Shown here: positions 1-9,825 of the stretch, one piece after another
Numbering within the stretch: the stretch's first letter is position 1
Layout: each line of letters begins with the position of its first letter
DNA from: Undaria pinnatifida
Lineage: Eukaryota > Sar > Phaeophyceae > Laminariales > Alariaceae
Length of the DNA stretch: 64,000 nt
Direction of reading: 5' to 3'
NCBI GenBank assembly: GCA_012845835.1
Contig: JABAKD010000015.1
Coordinates: 11,747,845-11,811,844, forward strand
Made by a program: the position numbers and the translations under genes
The notes under the pieces: generated by a model
The model's database searches: none
What the model was told of the DNA's origin: nothing
What the model saw: only the letters and a program-made list of their open reading frames with translations

Positions 1-295
1 CGCCTGTGTGTTTTTTGTTATTTGTTGTGATGTTCGCGCGGTCGTGATCGATCGTTGTCACCAACATCCTCTTTGTCATATCCAGCGCCTCTGCTAGGCG
101 AGAACCCCAACCCCTTTTTGAATTCTGGTGATCTATGTGCGCGCGTTGTGTGTGTGTGTTTTGTTAGTTGAATGTGTTTTTTTATATCATGTCATGTTTG
201 TGATTTTTGTTTTAGATTTTTGTTAAAGATTTTGTGTGTGTTTTTGCTGTTGTGATTTTGTGATTTTGTGATCTGTTTGTTGTGATTTAGTGCAG

Positions 296-355
296 GGCCA
301 GCCTTGTTAACGCATCTCTGCAACAGGGGCAAGCAATACAACCAGAAAAATCGCC
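296..355 (+). CDS. Unidentified gene, exon (first visible)
   Basis: Acceptor TGCAG at 291-295 and donor GTGAG at 356. Frame 2 reads ASLVNASLQQGQAIQPEKS and leaves CC, which the next exon's C turns into Pro. The phase match to the next exon is the main support. A 76-codon ORF in another frame over the same bases runs into the intron and is not preferred. Confidence 0.5.
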
Positions 356-3300
356 GTGAGAGCTGTCCCATTTGTCAGACCCGTAGAACCTATTTAAGCG
401 CTGACCCTCCCATCTGCCTCCCCCCAGACAAGCAGGTGGAAGGTGGTGGCGTCCGCCCGAGAAACCCAGCAACCACAAGAATAGCGCTTATTGCTCTTTC
501 ATTGATACGTCTGTCCCATTTTGCACGACTGTAATGTAAACGGGAACTGACTTTCTCGTCTGTTCTTCCCCCCCCCCCCACCCATCGCTCGCTCGCATTT
601 TTCTTGTTTCCGGCGGGGGTATTGCTTTCTGGGCTACCGATACGTGCGGGTTCTCGACCTTAATCGATCGCAGCTGTGACATGAAGAGCGCGATGAAGGT
701 GGCTAGGGGCATCTACGATCACGCCGCGAAGGGTGATCCGCACGCGTCCCGGTTAGCGGCTGCGCCTCATGCGACCAACTTGTTCGCTGTTTATGCGGAT
801 AACTGTGCTCCCGTGACGGGCCACATCAGGCGGGACATTGTGGAGGGCGGGGATTGTGATGTGGACACCGCGGACTTGGTTCCTCTTTTGACGATGCTGG
901 CGCCGGAGGTGGGTTTGGTTTGGTTTGGTTTGGTTTGGTTTGGTTTGGTTTGGTTTGGTTTGGTTTAGTTTGATTTGGTTTGGTTTGCTCTTCGGATTGG
1001 TTTGGTTAGGTTTGGTTTGGTTTAATTTGGTTTGCTCTTCGGATTGGTTTGGTTTGGTTTGGTTTGGTTTAGTTTGGTTTGCTCTTCGGATTGGTTTGGT
1101 TTGATTTGGTTTGCTCTTCGGATTGGTTTGTTTTGGTTTGGTTTGGCTTGGCTTGCTTTTGGTGTGGATTGATTTGGTTTGGTGTGGTTTGATTTTGTTT
1201 GGTGTGATTTGGTTTGGTTTGGGTTTGGTTTGGTTTGATTTTGGTTGGTTCTACGTGGAAGGCGGGGACCGTGTGGACAGCTCGCGCTGGAGGTGAGTGG
1301 TTGGGTTGGGTTGGGTTGGATTTGGTTTGGTGTGGTGTGGTGTGGTGTGGTATGGTGTGTTTTGATTTATTGTGTTGGACTCTGTCTGGTTCGACGTGGA
1401 AGGTGGGGGGGGGTGATGTGGACACCGCGGACTCGACCCCTCTGGTGACGATGCTCGCGCTGGAGGTGGCCTTGGGTTTGGTTGGTTTGGCTTGTTTTTT
1501 TGCGGTTTTATGTATTTTTTCGGGTTATGTTTTGGTGTTCGATTCGTCGGATTGCGATGCTAAAACATTCGGAAACACTTTCGATTCTTTGGCTTGATTC
1601 GGTTTGATTCAGTTTGCTTCGTGACAGTTATCGGTCCCAACCCCCCCCTCCCCCTCCCCTTTCTCTACCACGTTCAGGCTGTGAAGCACATGGACGACCA
1701 GAGCCTGAACATCCACCTGTCCTCCTTGTGCAACTCCCTTACGGACGCGATCGCCGACGTTATTGAGGTACGATATGATCGTTCATGTCAGGTCAATTTT
1801 CGAGCAGAGCAGCGGGGTCCGACCGTAAGTACAGGGCAGCTACTGTGCCACTATCGACTGTGGAGGTCATCACTATTATTACTATCACTAACGAACGCAA
1901 CAAATGTTGAGTATTGACAAGAAAATCGCTATGCGGAATAGCAATTCAATTGGCCCTGCTTCCCGGTTCCCAATAACAATCGTGATATTTTGCCACGAAT
2001 CAAGGATGCCAGCTGCGACGCTGTTGAGGTACGATTTACCGGTAATTTATTGGTGTCGCGCCCGAGCCTACTAGGGCAGGGCAGCGGTGTCCGACTAAAA
2101 GTACAGAAGGCGTTTTAAGGGTTATCTTCCTAACGTAGGCAAAGCCATACGAACCGCGACATAAAATCACGATTGAGGACATTGGGAAATTGGCGTTACG
2201 TCTCGTTCAAAAGAATCATTGACTTTTTTCTTCACGAAGCACGGGTGCAATCAGCGATGCTACTGAGGTGTAATACGTCGGTGGAATGTCGAGTTAGGAC
2301 AGAGCAGCGGTGTCCTACGTATTTTTCTATATAATTAATGATGTGCCCATGTGATGCTCGCACAGGCACAGCTTCTCGTATTGTAGTCCGAGCTGTAAAA
2401 TTATCACCCCCCAACCAGGCATCAAGCGATGCTGTGATCATGATTATGTTGTCGGTTCCTGGTATGTGTTCCCTCTCAAGCGCCAAAGGGGTTCGTAGGC
2501 TTACCGCCTGCTTACTTCTTGCTCTTTTTGTCTTTCGTACCCATTTGCTAATCCTTTTTTTGCGCCTCCGCCCCAAACCCAAACACCAACCCAAAACGCA
2601 ATCCCAAAACCATCACCAAAGCCAAAACCAAACTTAAAGCCCAACCCCAAACCCACACCTATAACCAAAACCAAAACCAACCATAAACCCGGAGCTAAAC
2701 CGAACCTTCGTCAAGCTGTACGCTGCCCTCCATCCCCCCCATGTGCACACATATCACGCTTGCGTTATCTTTACTCTCTGGATGGTGGGGCAGAAACTTG
2801 AACAAGTCAACGATGGCTCCTCAGTAGCCGAGGGCGATGGTGATCGCCGAAATACAAAGCTGGCTGCTGCTGGTGGCGATGATGGGGCAGAGAGAAGGCT
2901 GGGCGACCTCGCGGAGAAGCACGAGCAGGAGCACCCGTCGGATGCTGCCATTCGGACAGTCAAAGAGGTAGGATAAGACAAAGAGCTTTTTTACGTACGA
3001 TGTAACGATGTTTGAAACGTTACGAAATGAATCGTTTTGTAGCGATATTCAACGACCTTCCGCAAAAAATGTGAAGATCTGTGTATTAACAACCAGGTTT
3101 AATTTCACAAACGCCATGGCATAACTGAAACACAGGTCTAATGCACGACGCAGCTTGCAAAGTTGAGTTTCAACCGTTCAATCGGTGGTGCTCACAGCTG
3201 ACGTTTTCATTTTTTTTGTAAAAAATTGTGTTGTAACGCAATGTCACGAGATGAAACGAAACATAATGCGATGGAACGGAACGGAATGTAACAAAGCAAA

Positions 3301-3687
3301 ACTCATCCAACTCGTAAATCGTACATCTTGAGAACTCAAAGCTGACGTATTTGTAAAACGTTACAATATGGTTAGGCAATACCGTCAGCTTCTATATGTT
3401 TTTTCCACACCCCCTCCCCGGCGTGCTCCGTCTCGATAGGGATGCGTAATCAAAATGGTCAAATGACGAAGGCAAGCAATTAATGAGTACCCCCCTCCCC
3501 CCTCCTTCGCGGAATATCCCCCCAGGTCTGTACATGGCTGAACCTATTTTTCGAAGTGAGGGAAGACACGAAGGACGCGTGTCGCGCTAGCTGTCTCGGA
3601 GCGCTCGAGGACCTTGTACGATCGGCCGACAACCAGTCAGACGAGTTGATTCGATCGAAAGTGCATGACAGCATCAAGTACTTTTGA
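296..3687 (+). CDS. 3' part of an unidentified multi-exon gene (five exons, 239 residues visible)
   Basis: Joining 296-355, 674-908, 1678-1767, 2794-2967 and 3526-3687 gives one open frame in which all phases agree (exon 1 ends with two bases of a codon; the others are phase 0), ending in TGA. All donors are GT (GTGAG, GTGGG, GTACG, GTAGG) and all acceptors AG. The product is acidic and mostly helical in appearance, with a Gly/Asp/Glu-rich linker in the fourth exon, and ends DSIKYF. Alternating Leu/Ala-rich stretches would suit a HEAT/ARM-like scaffold, but I see no diagnostic motif and do not recognise the family. The N-terminus lies before base 1. The last exon could continue if another donor is used (GTACTT overlaps the end), but a stop is simpler. 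Partial exon copies lie in two introns and after the stop. Confidence 0.6.
356..673 (+). other. Intron of the unidentified gene
   Basis: Contains a 10-base C run near 570-580. No further signal seen. Confidence 0.5.
674..908 (+). CDS. Unidentified gene, exon (second visible)
   Basis: Acceptor ATCGCAG, donor GAG|GTGGGT. It encodes about 78 residues starting PCDMKSAMKVARG and ending LLTMLAPE. GC-rich coding composition stops abruptly at the donor, where a TTTGG pentanucleotide array begins. Two degenerate copies of the exon's 3' end plus donor lie downstream. Confidence 0.65.
909..1400. repeat. (TTTGG)n pentanucleotide array
   Basis: Starts exactly at the splice donor. It is near-perfect to about 965, then degenerate with TGCTCTTCGGATTGG interruptions to about 1240 and GGTGT variants to about 1370. 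It opens several reading frames (repetitive GLVWF), which I treat as artefacts. Confidence 0.9.
1248..1294 (+). repeat. Echo 1 of the 674-908 exon tail plus donor
   Basis: GTGGAAGGCGGGGACCGTG... to CTGGAG|GTGAGT matches the exon end (GTGGAGGGCGGGGATTGTG... to CCGGAG|GTGGGT) with an internal deletion. The donor is preserved. Confidence 0.7.
1388..1467 (+). repeat. Echo 2 of the 674-908 exon tail plus donor
   Basis: Translates GGDVDTADSTPLVTMLALE before GAG|GTGGCC, close to the true exon end (GGDCDVDTADLVPLLTMLAPE). It is preceded by TTCGACGTGGAAGG, which resembles the first echo's upstream flank. Confidence 0.8.
1678..1767 (+). CDS. Unidentified gene, exon (third visible)
   Basis: A polypyrimidine tract ends in GTTCAG; the donor is GTACGA. 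Thirty codons, phase 0, reading AVKHMDDQSLNIHLSS and ending IADVIE. Its 3' end with donor recurs twice downstream. Confidence 0.6.
1768..2793 (+). other. Intron with two echoes of the preceding exon end
   Basis: The segment GACGTTATTGAGGTACGAT... GCAGCGGGGTCCGACC across the true donor recurs near 2005-2097 and 2245-2320, giving a spacing of about 250 bp. 2575-2690 is C/A-rich (CCAAAACC-like), the complement of the TTTGG motif in the previous intron. Confidence 0.7.
2794..2967 (+). CDS. Unidentified gene, exon (fourth visible)
   Basis: Acceptor GGGGCAG, donor GTAGGA. Fifty-eight codons, phase 0: a charged segment (KLEQVNDG...) with a Gly/Asp-rich linker followed by a likely helix ending AIRTVKE. 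Confidence 0.6.
2968..3525 (+). other. Intron with repeat-family fragments
   Basis: 3145-3235 is a fragment of the dispersed repeat carrying GCAGCTTGCAAAG and CAGCTGACG. 3407-3500 is a LINE 3' tail. Confidence 0.5.
3407..3505 (+). mobile_element. Truncated LINE 3' tail with C-rich end
   Basis: GTGCTCCGTCTCGATAGGG, GGTCAAATGACGAAGGCAAG and AATGAGTACCCCC match the 3' end of the element at 54.4-55.6 kb. A C-rich stretch follows. Confidence 0.7.
3526..3687 (+). CDS. Unidentified gene, terminal exon
   Basis: A C-rich tract ends in CCCAG; 53 codons then TGA. Reads VCTWLNLFFEVREDTKDACR and ends VHDSIKYF. It is followed by a tandem series of decayed copies of its last ~50 bp. Confidence 0.6.
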   Translation, partial: VCTWLNLFFEVREDTKDACRASCLGALEDLVRSADNQSDELIRSKVHDSIKYF

Positions 3688-3995
3688 TTTTTGGCTTTTA
3701 ACTTTGGATTGGACTTTTGGCAGGGCTAAGTTAGACGAGTTGGCCAGATCGGAAGTGCATGAAAGCATCAAGCGCTTTCGAGTATTTGGCGCTTGACTTT
3801 TGACTTTGACTTTGGACTTTTGACTAGTTTACGTTAGACGAGTAGGCCAGATCGAAAGTGCATGACAGTATCAAGCTCTTAACCTTTGGACTTTGACTTC
3901 TGGCTTTCGACGTTTTGGGTTTGAGTTTGGCGAGGTTTAAGGTTGGACGAGTTGGCCAGACCGAAAGTGCACGGCAGCTTCAAGCACTTTTTTAC
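3636..3995 (+). repeat. Tandem echoes of the terminal exon end (about 105-bp unit)
   Basis: The real exon end GACGAGTTGATTCGATCG...CATCAAG is followed by copies at about 3731-3780, 3832-3880 and 3941-3995. Each has GACGAGT.GGCCAGA.CG, AAGTGCA and CATCAAG-like blocks, then a TTGACTTTTGACTTT-type spacer. More decayed pieces occur near 4225-4262, 4911-4943 and 5005-5035. Confidence 0.85.
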
Positions 3996-5340
3996 TTTCG
4001 AATACGCGCTCATTGGGTCAGATGTAGACAAACCGCTTGCAAACATGTCCGGAGGCAGTACTTTCACCCTTTGAGATACGGCACGTTGACAGACGCCAAA
4101 TTACTAGGTTTTGAGTGGAAGGTAAGGCCCTTGACGGACGCCAAACTACTATTTTTGAGTCAAAAGACTAGGCCCTATAGCCTTGACAGCGCACGTTTTC
4201 TCTTGACGACTATGTCTCCTGACGTCTTTGACTCAAAGTGCACGACAGCATATGCACTTCTGGCTTTTGGGTTCGGGATTTTGACGGGGTTGGGTGGGTG
4301 AGCGCGATGAAGGGAACTGGTTGGTTGGGCGGGGGGGGCGTGTGGGAGTTAGTTCCCGTCAAACGCTCGCGACAGCACTAACTTTTCCATTCGACACCAC
4401 CAACCATATTGAAGGCGATATCGGGCCCGATCGAACCGTTCGTTTAGAGCATTTGGCAGTTTCGTTCTGTCGAACGTGCATCACCGCACCAACCATTTGA
4501 CATGACGAACCGTTCCTGAAAGCGATATCGGGGTCAGATCGAGGAATCATGATTGGAACGTTCTTGGAACATTCCAAGGGTAACTGTAGTAGGGTACTCT
4601 GTTAATAGTAATCCCTCTATACTGCCGGTATGTGCACTATAGAGGAAAATACTGGCACTTTAGCGGCAACCGGCACTACTCCGCACACTGCCAGTACTGG
4701 TTGTTCCCATCTGTGCCAAGCGACTTCACAGGCACTATAGTGGGCAACCGGCACTACTCAACCGGCACTATGAAGGGATCTCTACTGCTGTACGTACTTT
4801 TGGGGTACCCGAGTACGAAGCCCTGTTTGTTTAGGTCATGTCCTGCTGAACACGCACCCTTGGAGCATTTTATTAAGGCATTTGATTGGGGCATTTGGCG
4901 GTTTCGTAGGATCTAAACTGCACGCCAGCATAGAAAACACTTCATATTTTTGGCGGAATCTTGGAGAGCCCATTCGAGGTGGTTGAGTGAAGGCCACTTG
5001 GGAGCGCACGACAGCGTCAAGCAGTTTTGTTTTTGATCCTTTCGTCAGGGGCCCGATCGAGGCTATTTGATTCGGGGACATTTCATTGGGTGGTGTTGCG
5101 TTGGGTGACATTTTATTGAAGCATTTTGCGGTTTCATTCCGTTTTCTTTTTTCGTTCGATGAAAAATGCGTTACATTATTCAAGTACTTTTTTTTTGCGT
5201 CGTCGGGCGTGATTGGGACAGTTTTGATCCGCATGTCTGGGACGTTCAACGTTACAGCAGTACAGCAGTGCTTTTGCTGTATAGTTGTTGAAGCGCTTTG
5301 CTTGGGGATAGGCGGAGGCATGGGGGATTGACACTTATAC
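3996..5340. other. Non-coding stretch downstream of the first gene
   Basis: Holds decayed exon-tail copies, a TA-flanked MITE, and repeats of a GCATTTTGCGGTTTCATTC-like motif (4450, 4880, 5125). The 161-codon minus ORF at 4836-5321 has no recognisable feature and lies over repeats. Confidence 0.5.
4600..4792. mobile_element. TA-flanked MITE (mariner/pogo-like), copy 1
   Basis: Left end AATCCCTCTATACTGCCGGT and right end ACCGGCACTATGAAGGGATC then TCTACTGCTGTA are inverted repeats. The interior has several CCGGCACTA blocks and GCCAAGCGACTTCACAGGC. Confidence 0.75.
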
Positions 5341-5499
5341 CTTTAGCAGATGGCGGACAGGACTAATTGTTTTTGGTCGTGGTTGAGTTGAAGCAACAGC
5401 AGCAGTAGTAGCGGTGGTACGGGTAGTGGAAGTGGTAGGGATGTCGTAGTAGTCTCGGGGTTGGGGGTTGGGGGCGAAAGGGGGGACGAGCAAAAGAGA

Positions 5500-5812
5500 G
5501 AAATACCACGGTGTACCGTGTTTTGTACGGTAAGGTACACCGTGTCGTGTACGGTATCATGTGCGGTACCGTACGGTTTCGTGCACAATGCGGTATGCGG
5601 TATACCGTATCGTCTGCACGGTATGCCATATCGTGCGCACGGTATACCTCATCTTGTTCAGAACCATCTACCGTGTTGTGTACCGTATCTTGTACCGTGT
5701 ACCATGTGCCACACCGTGTACGATGTACCGTGTCGAGTACCGTACCGTGTACAGTACCGTGTGCAGTACCGTGTGCAGTACCGTATCATATACCAGGTAC
5801 ACACCGTATGTT
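5500..5812. repeat. GTACCGT-based satellite
   Basis: Dozens of variants of (C)CGTGTACCGT and GTGCAGTACC in tandem. It is open in more than one frame (up to 165 codons), a by-product of the repeat. Confidence 0.85.
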
Positions 5813-7074
5813 CTTTGTCATGCGTTTTCTGTGTTTGATTCTACATAGATGCAATAGCTGGCCACAAAGCGGGACACCTCCAGGCGTGCGGCCTGCAGTG
5901 GCCGCGTTCGTTTCTATTTGTCGTTTTTTTTTGCCGTTTTCTCGTATTTTTTTTCAAGTTTTTTCCAGTTTCAAGAAAATATGTGAAAAAATAGCAAGAG
6001 TCGTCTGACACATTCGGGGGGAAAATTGGGAGGGGTAAGATGTAGGGACGTTTTTTTTCTTGTTTTGGTTGTCGTGTGTGGGTTGATTATATTTTGGAAA
6101 ATTGGAGCCGCGCGTGGAGCGTGTCTTTCGAGGTCGTGTTTGGTAAGGTATGTATATGCTCTGGGGTACCCGGGGTACCAAACTTACTGTAGTTGTTTCG
6201 GTCATACTCGGTGATACTCGGGTAGGTACCCGGGTACCGCTAGAGTGTTCTGGTATATACCCTGCTAAGTACACCCTTGCAGTCTTTTTTGATGACAACT
6301 ACTAGGCCGATTAGGACGATGGTGGTGGTGGTGATGATGGTGGCGATGCTATGATGATGATCTCGGCGGTGATGGAGGTGATGGTGGCAATGACGGCATA
6401 CTCATGGTGGTAGTGGCGGTGTTTTAGCTATATGGTTGTGGTGTGCAGTTGGTTGGGCGGTTGGGTTCCTTCCCCCCCCCTCCCCTGCGGGAGATCCGGA
6501 GAAAATTAAAATTGAAAAGAGGGTGATGGGTGTTTTGCTGTAGCGTAACGAAAGGTCTGTAAGTGTTGTAGTAGCTCGCGCGTAATCTATGGCGTGCAGT
6601 GTCTGCCTTCCGCAATCCTGCGGGTTTTATGTTTATTACTTTTTGGCGTGCTTGTTTTTAGGATGCGGTAGGTGGGCGCCTGCCTGCATCTATATACGTG
6701 CAATGTTGCGGGATTTCCATTGGTTAAGAAATAATACCAAATATGAGGAACTCCCATACGTTACAAAAACGTCGTGCCCTCTCTGGTGCGCAACCGCGGG
6801 TTGTGATGGGCGTACGTAGTGGTGAGTGCACTGCCGTCATCCGACGGAGCCGTGCATACGACTTGGCCTAGCGTTGGTAGCATTGTCGAGGGTGCAACAT
6901 ACTTGACTCCAAACCCTACACGCCTGGGACAGATCAATCAGCATCTAAATCATCTGGATCTCGAGAGTGAAACATACTTGACTCCGAACCCTACACGCCT
7001 TGGGCAGATCACGACGTGAATAATCTGGATCATCTAGATCATGTATCTATCTGTCGTCGTGATATGCTGTGTGG

Positions 7075-7275
7075 GATTTGTGTGAAGATCCAACCCAGCA
7101 AACGTGCGCTTGATATTTCACATCACCCGCGGCTCTCGCCCGGCAACATTATCTACAGGCCGTGCGTGTCATATAGATAGACCAGGGATCTGTCTCCCCT
7201 GAAAGACAGATCATATAGATCATTTAGATAATCAAAACAGATATATATGATCTGTCCGATGTGAGAACCCGATAA
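7075..7275 (-). mobile_element. tRNA-headed SINE-like repeat (family C)
   Basis: On the minus strand: GCCGGGCGAGAGCCG, a GTGATGTGAAATATCAAGCG region, then GGGTTGGATCTTCACAC. An AGATCATATAGATC-rich tail ends near TCTGTCCGATGTG. Related copies are at about 10285-10475, 13925-14105, 25735-25890, 26640-26880 and 63160-63310. Confidence 0.55.
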
Positions 7276-8483
7276 CCCCGACCGCTCGTAGACCAGACGG
7301 TTTCACGACCGCCCAAAATACAGTCAACGCTTGGCGCTTATCACATAAAGTAAAGTGTTCCAAGCGCAAGCAGATCCAAGCGCAGGCAGACGTGGGTTTT
7401 ATGAATCGAGCCGTACCACTGGGAGAAGTTACGAATCCTTAACAACCCCGACCGCGACCGGCGGGGCAATTACATATCATCAGAATAAAAATTCGGGGGC
7501 CGGTGCTTCATGTTTTTGGGAGGCATACCGCTTGGAAATAGTGCAGGGTCATTTTGGCGGGAAAAAGCGCCTACTGCGAGACAGAAAACCAATTCCAAAA
7601 TAATAGAGGTCCCCGTCGGCGTTGACGATATATATCCTGCCATAAATCGGCTGTGAGTTCGACTGCGGGGTTAACGGCAAACTATTCGTAGGCGTTTAAT
7701 GGAGCGAAACTAAATAGCAAAAATTCCCCTGATCGATACTTGTGGCTGTGCCATTGTAGCTCCGGGGAGTACCAGTGCGACCGGCACAGTACTTCTTGAA
7801 GAACATAGACTATACTTATTAATAGAAGAAAAATCGTGATCCAATCAGGTGAGTATGTACGGTAATTCAAGACCAAAGGTGGTTGCCGAGTTGAGGGCGG
7901 GCTCAACGCGGGATTGCAGCTCTTCCTGGGCGAAACTCCCTCGCTTCGGGGCAGGAGGCCTTGACACCTTTACAACTGGAAACCCTTTTTGGCGAAAAAA
8001 TTACTACAAGTTAGTATAGGGAGGGATTTTGTGGCTCAAACGGGTTTATTTAGCACCGCACTCCCGACATGGGGACAAAACACTTGGATTTAGACTATGA
8101 TAGAATAATGTTAGGAGTTGGTAATCGGTTAACCAACAATGTAATACAGCGAACGATCGCCGTTAGCACGAAATACACCACAACAGCGAAAACACTTGTT
8201 GCTTACTATGCGTCCTTCCAAGCACGGCTACCTCTCTGCCCAACAACGCTGTTGCTATACAGTTTGCTACGTTTGCCAGGCAGCGCTATCGCTGCTGCTT
8301 ATCCCTCCTACCAAGCAATACTGCCACCTTTGCCCCACCTCCCCGAGCAACACTTGTCATCTACGACTGGACTTCCACTTTCTGCCAACACTAACGCTGC
8401 TTGCGGCTTCTGCACGGGCAACATTGCGAAAGTTCTGCCTTCTCCCAAGCATCACCGCTACTAATGTCTCCTTCCAAGCAACA

Positions 8484-8499
8484 CTGCTGCTGCTGTTAC

Positions 8500-8535
<36 letters not shown>

Positions 8536-8560
8536 TGCTGCTATTATTGGTGCTGCTGTT
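8484..8560. repeat. (CTG)n microsatellite
   Basis: Interrupted CTG/TTG triplets, open in several frames (poly-Leu, poly-Cys, and poly-Ala/Ser on the reverse strand). Confidence 0.9.
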
Positions 8561-9468
8561 GTTACGATCGCGATCTCTTGCGCCTGGAGCGATGTCGCTC
8601 CAAACCAAACAACACAACGCAAACAAAAAAAAAAACTCGGCATAGAAAATAACAGCTCACTCGCTCAAACGCCCCCATGATTATTCCGTGATACGGACAA
8701 GTCTCCTGTACAAGAACCACTCCCCCAAAAATACGAAAACGGCAGTCCCCCCGTTGGAAAAATCAGCCGCAAAATCAAAACCAAGCAAGGCACAACAATG
8801 CAGCGAGACAGGCCAGCGCGAGCGTGGCGTCACGAAACCCCACCCAAAGAAAACCAAAAACGAAACGAGACCACCGCAGAGAAAAAAACACCTTACTTGT
8901 ATACTAGATACGTACACAAATAATCCCGATGAATAAGGCCAGGCAAGTTGTCTTGAACCTGCGGTGCCGGAAAGCCCGGTAAAAAAATAAACGCTGCGAA
9001 CAAATATAATACGTAGCCCTGGGTACTTATCGTATACACCTTTGATCGTGAAATGGGCGACTACTAAATGCCAAGAGCTACAGTAAGTGCGTTCCGCTGC
9101 CCGTATTTTCCTACTTTTCGATATATTTTTTCCCCGACAACGTCCATGTCAAATATCGACCCACCGAAACCAAGGGGAACCATAAATCTCGAAACAGTGT
9201 GTTTCGTGTCTGTGGAATCTCTGTACACCATTGACACCGTCGTGCTTCAAAAGCTGGACCTCTCCAATAACCCAAACCTCGATCCGTCTTATACTCGTAC
9301 AAACCTACTGTACTATGTACCTGGTCGCCAGTACGAGAAAAACAAAAGATTGCTTTGTATTTATTGCAAAACCGTAAAAACCGTTTCGCTTGGAGGAAAC
9401 CCCCCAGAAGGCTTTCGTGTTTGTGCTCTCTTCACACCACCGCCGCCGCCGTGCAATAGACAAAAAAC

Positions 9469-9529
9469 TCAGACATCTCCGGTCCAAACGTGTGCCCCGA
9501 TACCGCAGTCACTAACGCCAAGTAAGATG
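9469..9529 (-). repeat. Echo of the protease gene's last exon, stop codon included
   Basis: On the minus strand it reads ILLGVSDCGIGAHVWTGDV then TGA. The true C-terminus is [19 protein letters not shown] then TAA. It lies about 110 bp beyond the real stop. Confidence 0.75.
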
Positions 9530-9640
9530 CCGAACAATAGACCAACCTAGGGTGCTAGCTGTTCGCCACGGAGCCAAAATGATATTGTTTCGTTGTTCTA
9601 AAACAAATTCTTGACATCACGGCCGACCCACAAAACTTAG

Positions 9641-9825
9641 TTAGACCTGTCCGGCCACAACCTGTCCCTCGATACCGCATGCGTTGACGCCGCGGAGGAT
9701 ACGGAATAGGCCGCCCTCGCCCCACGAAGAGTTCCAGCTGTTGGCCACGAGCCAGTAGTCTTCCCCGCTGTCTGAATCCGTGCCCCAGCCGATGATCTTC
9801 ACGGCGTGGCCGCCCATGTACGAGC
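9641..9825 (-). CDS. Fusion protease terminal exon: His and Asn of the active site
   Basis: Acceptor CGTTCAG. Encodes [14 protein letters not shown]... [16 protein letters not shown]... [13 protein letters not shown] then TAA. Both the active-site His and Asn are present. Confidence 0.92.

Larger units (their letters stand above)
5341..9468. other. Gene-poor intergenic region
   Basis: No supportable gene. Contents are a GTACCGT satellite, a GGTGAT-rich patch (6316-6425), two near-identical 45-bp blocks with CATACTTGACTCC (6898-7015), a tRNA-like SINE, a decayed TTAA MITE (7955-8050), a CTG tract, and AT-rich sequence. ORFs of 131 codons (8069-8464) and 160 codons (9068-9550) show no family resemblance. 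The second overlaps an antisense copy of the protease's last exon. Confidence 0.5.

Noticed and set aside
909-1240. Interstitial telomere
   Set aside because: TTTGG is not a known telomere unit for algae or stramenopiles (TTAGGG or TTTAGGG), and the array sits inside a gene.
4836-5321. 161-codon minus ORF
   Set aside because: Covers repeated GCGGTTTC/CATTTTGCGG sequence and an exon-tail copy. No domain.
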